Origin: Chitinophagales bacterium
GTDB lineage: Bacteria; Bacteroidota; Bacteroidia; Chitinophagales; UBA10324
Direction of reading: 5' to 3'
DNA: 7,462 nt
Assembly (NCBI GenBank): GCA_013695775.1
Contig: JACCZV010000245.1
Location: forward strand, 1 to 7,462
Shown in pieces: positions 5,101 to 7,462 of this stretch. The notes beneath the pieces are model-generated. The model ran no database searches. It was not told the DNA's origin and saw nothing but the letters and a program-made list of their open reading frames with translations. Every line of letters begins with the position of its first letter. Positions within the stretch are counted from its first letter, which is position 1. Both the position numbers and the translations under genes were made by a program.

Positions 5101-7462
5101 GATTTCGAATTCATAGTAATTGCTTACAAAATCACTGCCCAGACGGATGAAAGCGGTTACTTCACCATCCTGAAGGGGGCGTAAGGGATCCGAGGACTCG
5201 GCATGCACAAACATTTGCATCTGGTGATACTGCCTCATGTCCAGATTAATATTTTTATATACTGCACGGGAGTCGCCATTGTTCAGGTTGCAGACCTGCA
5301 ATGAGAGCGACTGCTCATTTTGGAATACCGTTCCGACCTGTCCAACGATCTGTTCGCGCTGTATTCCTGGTGGCAGCACGTAATTTATTGGTTGCCTGCT
5401 TGAGTTTTCTTCGAGGCTCACAGAGGTAACATTAAAGAATGTGTTGCCGGTGTTGTCCCCTGGAATATATTCACCCGGTTGGGAAAGTGAAAACAGATAT
5501 TTTCTCCACTGATTACGTATCAGCTCCATGCGTGCAAAACGGAGAATCACTGTAGTATCAAATCCCGTCATATACATTCTGACAAATCGTATCGATTTAA
5601 AGTCAGGGATGCTTCCCACCCGCTTGTCAAACTCATTGATTGGAATCTTGAATTGATACCATCTTTCAGTCCCCGGAGAAAAGCCATCCACGGCAGGCAC
5701 CAGCGTATCAATTACATCAGTAATAAAGTTCTGCCCAACAATGCCAAGAGCCTCCGGGCTCAGGTGTACCTTATATTGAAAGTATTCTTCGTTTTCAGTA
5801 ATTGTATTGTCGCGATTCAGGTCTTCGGATTCAGGCTCATTGGTCGCGGCGAATGAAATGGCCTGATTGCCCGTAGAAATGGGTGAGTTGCCTTCTGAAT
5901 TGTTGAATTCAGAATATCGGTTAAGGATTCCAGTCTGAGCATCATTATAAATCTGATCGTCATAATAACGGTAATCGTCGTTCGATGGATCCGCAATTGC
6001 GGTGTTGTATATCGGAGAGCCTACACCGTAAATTGCAGCAATGGAGTTTATGTAATTAGCAAAGAAGTTAGGTTCATTACTTGTATTGTTTCCGTCATAT
6101 CCAACATCCTGAAATTGACGTGCATTCGGGTCGTTGTCAAAAGCCTGAGTAATGGGTGGAATTTTGGGAGTAAAAGCCCATATACTTTTATTTTCATTCG
6201 TAGTATCTCCTGTTGGTGACAACCCGTTCTCATATTGAAACTTGGAGTCTTTCAATACGTCCTCAGAGACATTGCCGAGGTTGATGTAAAGATCCCCGCT
6301 GTGATTTTGAGTGGAATTATTGAGGAAAGGATCGAGCACCCAGAATTGAATGTATTCTATGTTTGCTTCCTCGAAATCATTCTGATCAATGGCGCGCTGA
6401 ATTCCGCCCCAGCGCTTAGAGATGTTGTTCTCCACGAGGGTATCGAAACCAATCTCATCTCCTATAACCTGGAGATTGGAGGTATCAAAATTATAAGGGC
6501 CTCGCTTCCGTGGCTCAAAACGTAAGTCGAAAGTGTTTTCATTCTGATTAAAGGGAGTGTTTTCAATATCCTTTTGAGGAAAAAGCTCTGTAGTCTCAAT
6601 AGGCCTAGAATAAAAATTATTCTGTTCAACGGGATTGTCTTTGATTCCTGCCGGAGCCTGTGTTCCCCAAAAGAAGGGGTCAATATTATACCAGGAAAAT
6701 TTCGCACGGTTGAATCCGTAGCTCCAGTCATTTACTTTGTTTCCTTCCGGAAAAAGGCCGCCCTGCAGATCCTGCGGTGTGCTGGCAAGTGACCAGCTAA
6801 CAAAGGGGAACCTAAGATCATAAGAAGTTTGTGTTCCCTCAAAATCGTCTATGTAAACCGTCCCCTCTTTGCCGATAGCGCGTGAATGGCCCGGATCGAG
6901 CCTTGCTGCTTCACCTGTAATGGTTATTGAAGATTTCTCCTTTGTGCTGATCATCGGTATTGCGTCTACCAGCTTTGTTAACCAGCCAGATTCCGAAGTG
7001 AAGCTTCCATCAATGCCATAGATTGCATTTGAAATTGGGTCTTCACCTGCATTAAGCTTTACTGTATATGGTCGTTCCCATAGCTTAAGCAGCGTTCCCC
7101 CAAGTGTGAATTTCTCATTGATGTAATAGTCGAGACGTGTACCGAAAAGTGTTTTTGTCTGGAAGGAAAAAAGTTCATTGTTTTCGAATGCTACATTGAT
7201 TGGCACGCCCGAGTTGAGCAGACTCTGATTTAAGATTTTGACGCGGCCCAAATTGTAATCAATGGTGTAATCCGCATTTTCAACCAGTTGCTGACCTCCG
7301 GCAGTTACAGTAACAGAACCTGATGGAATGTTGAAAGCTCCGAGAGAGATTTCCGAGGAGACACTTGACTTGTAAGTTCCTTTGATTGAATACCTGTTGA
7401 ATTCAGGAAACTGAAGTGCAATGGTTTTGGTAGAGTCGTACAACACCTGATATACGTAAGGC
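2095..7462 (-). CDS. sprA: Type IX secretion outer-membrane translocon SprA (Sov), 5' end missing
   Basis: The frame is open to the right edge: codons for P-Y-V-Y-Q precede the GTG at 7446, so that GTG is internal. About 1,788 residues are visible; full SprA/Sov proteins are near 2,400-2,500. SprA forms the very large outer-membrane beta-barrel through which T9SS cargo leaves the periplasm, and is also needed for gliding where that occurs. Family blocks appear in order (counting the GTG as 1): an SprA_N-type region with ERPYTVKLN-GEDPISN (about 124-140); YIDDFEGTQ (198-206) followed by FPFVSWSLASTP; EGNSP and DLNRDNTITENE (542-553); C-TEVWFDELRLSGF (from 873) with GGYAAIAR; a charged linker (about 1276-1316); APGWDFVFG (about 1363-1371); PNWRVTYNG (near 1553); and a final strand IRFTLGQ ending in an aromatic-containing amphipathic pattern typical of barrel insertion. 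Only two cysteines are seen (719 and 873). The frame is unbroken. The next gene downstream is a transporter rather than the gcvH often found there. Confidence 0.97.
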   Translation of the reverse strand, partial: PYVYQVLYDSTKTIALQFPEFNRYSIKGTYKSSVSSEISLGAFNIPSGSVTVTAGGQQLVENADYTIDYNLGRVKILNQSLLNSGVPINVAFENNELFSFQTKTLFGTRLDYYINEKFTLGGTLLKLWERPYTVKLNAGEDPISNAIYGIDGSFTSESGWLTKLVDAIPMISTKEKSSITITGEAARLDPGHSRAIGKEGTVYIDDFEGTQTSYDLRFPFVSWSLASTPQDLQGGLFPEGNKVNDWSYGFNRAKFSWYNIDPFFWGTQAPAGIKDNPVEQNNFYSRPIETTELFPQKDIENTPFNQNENTFDLRFEPRKRGPYNFDTSNLQVIGDEIGFDTLVENNISKRWGGIQRAIDQNDFEEANIEYIQFWVLDPFLNNSTQNHSGDLYINLGNVSEDVLKDSKFQYENGLSPTGDTTNENKSIWAFTPKIPPITQAFDNDPNARQFQDVGYDGNNTSNEPNFFANYINSIAAIYGVGSPIYNTAIADPSNDDYRYYDDQIYNDAQTGILNRYSEFNNSEGNSPISTGNQAISFAATNEPESEDLNRDNTITENEEYFQYKVHLSPEALGIVGQNFITDVIDTLVPAVDGFSPGTERWYQFKIPINEFDKRVGSIPDFKSIRFVRMYMTGFDTTVILRFARMELIRNQWRKYLFSLSQPGEYIPGDNTGNTFFNVTSVSLEENSSRQPINYVLPPGIQREQIVGQVGTVFQNEQSLSLQVCNLNNGDSRAVYKNINLDMRQYHQMQMFVHAESSDPLRPLQDGEVTAFIRLGSDFVSNYYEFEIPLVITAPGTTSPSSIWPDTNNFNIILDELVTAKQDRNFTGQPLNVPFVVNSSTGGKITVVGNPDLGIVATAMLGIRNPKNDGSDDDGEPVCTEVWFDELRLSGFDESGGYAAIARADIRLADLGSVTLSGSMHTIGYGQLEQKLNERFKDNFGSVDAATSLELGKFFPKNVGIRLPVYAGISQSISNPQYDPYDHDILLKDKLALINDPVARATARKNAQTYRSISSLNFTNIRKVSTSKNPKLRIYSPENLNFTYAYTRSLLHSPIIQSDLTRQHHAELGYAFPGKSKFFSPFENLIPAKIKYLKLVRDINFNILPTNLTFRTAMDRQYNETLLRPISADEIIIPTYNKFFTWDRLEGVKFEISKGLNADFNAITNTRIDEPEGSIDTEQKKDSVLTNIKNFGRTTNYTHAANINYTVPLSKIPILDWTQLTARYGTNYSWLTAPLILDSATNRIIPSPLGNTISNTQNIALNGELNFRNLYNKIKFLKKYDTNAAPTSKRPDPRKTDEDENGSEEPGKTDQKKSTASKTKPLGPEAFLIRLPLMLKRISINYTENYNTVLPGYLPKPRFMGQDFTKSAPGWDFVFGYQPDTAWLSDKADQGWISSDTTLNYQFVQNSNKNGSMKATLEPFKDFLIDLNFSRTNTDNSSEYFKRPTSGSGFEHLSRLQFGTFTTSYIPISTSFIPLKPNEFSKTFREFEEYRETISSRLAELNPDPDAIFSDSLANYKQGYGPFSQDVLIPAFLAAYGGKDPSSVNLGLPINKFPLPNWRVTYNGVTKMAWAKKIWNSVNISHGYNSTLSIASFSSSLDFAGTPGKELAFPSKIDSLSGNYISFFDIPAISITEQFSPLLGIDMTWKNSLTTKLEYKRGRNLSFSFLDYQLTESRTEEIIAGFGYKFRNLPIPFKIKGKKTRLKNDVSFLMNVAYGSNLTVSEKLDQVIAAQATAGVKTLAISPALDYVVNNRLSVRLFFEKRYTIPEISNSYPIRYTDGGVTIRFTLGQ

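Noticed and set aside
3878..6792. Several 60-96 codon frames on either strand within sprA (for example 3878-4060, 4270-4506, 5653-5856, 6048-6233, 6235-6525, 6462-6731, 6574-6792)
   Set aside because: All lie fully inside the unbroken sprA frame, which carries conserved family blocks in those places; they are shadow frames.
7444..7446. GTG as the true start of sprA
   Set aside because: The frame continues through further sense codons to the window edge, and SprA proteins are some 600 residues longer.

Overview
The window comes from a member of the Bacteroidota. The deciding evidence is a very long minus-strand reading frame that is the C-terminal ~1,788 residues of SprA (Sov in Porphyromonas). 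SprA is the giant outer-membrane barrel of the type IX secretion system, which is restricted to that phylum. The family's conserved blocks appear in order up to the expected C-terminal end. The sequence does not let me name the genus.

Layout, right to left in the direction of transcription; all confident genes are on the minus strand. (1) 7462-2095: sprA, cut by the right edge of the window, so its signal peptide and roughly the first quarter are not visible. (2) 2094-1949: a 146-base spacer with an 8-bp direct repeat spanning the sprA stop codon and no recognisable gene. (3) 1948-692: a complete 12-helix major facilitator superfamily transporter of the metabolite/H+ symporter type, substrate unknown. 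(4) 691-579: a very AT-rich spacer. (5) 578-156: a small AT-rich gene whose product resembles only the C-terminal half of DUF3800 proteins, probably a remnant or an acquired fragment. (6) 155-1: an edge region with two weak, mutually overlapping open stretches, neither assignable.

SprA would act at the outer membrane as the conduit for type IX cargo, with its partners encoded elsewhere. The transporter would sit in the inner membrane. I see no functional link between the two beyond shared orientation. The DUF3800-like piece is clearly more AT-rich than its neighbours and looks like accessory DNA. I found no convincing new multi-gene system here. The points most worth a second look are two EF-hand-like loops in SprA, the absence of the usual downstream neighbour of sprA, and the orphan DUF3800 half-gene.
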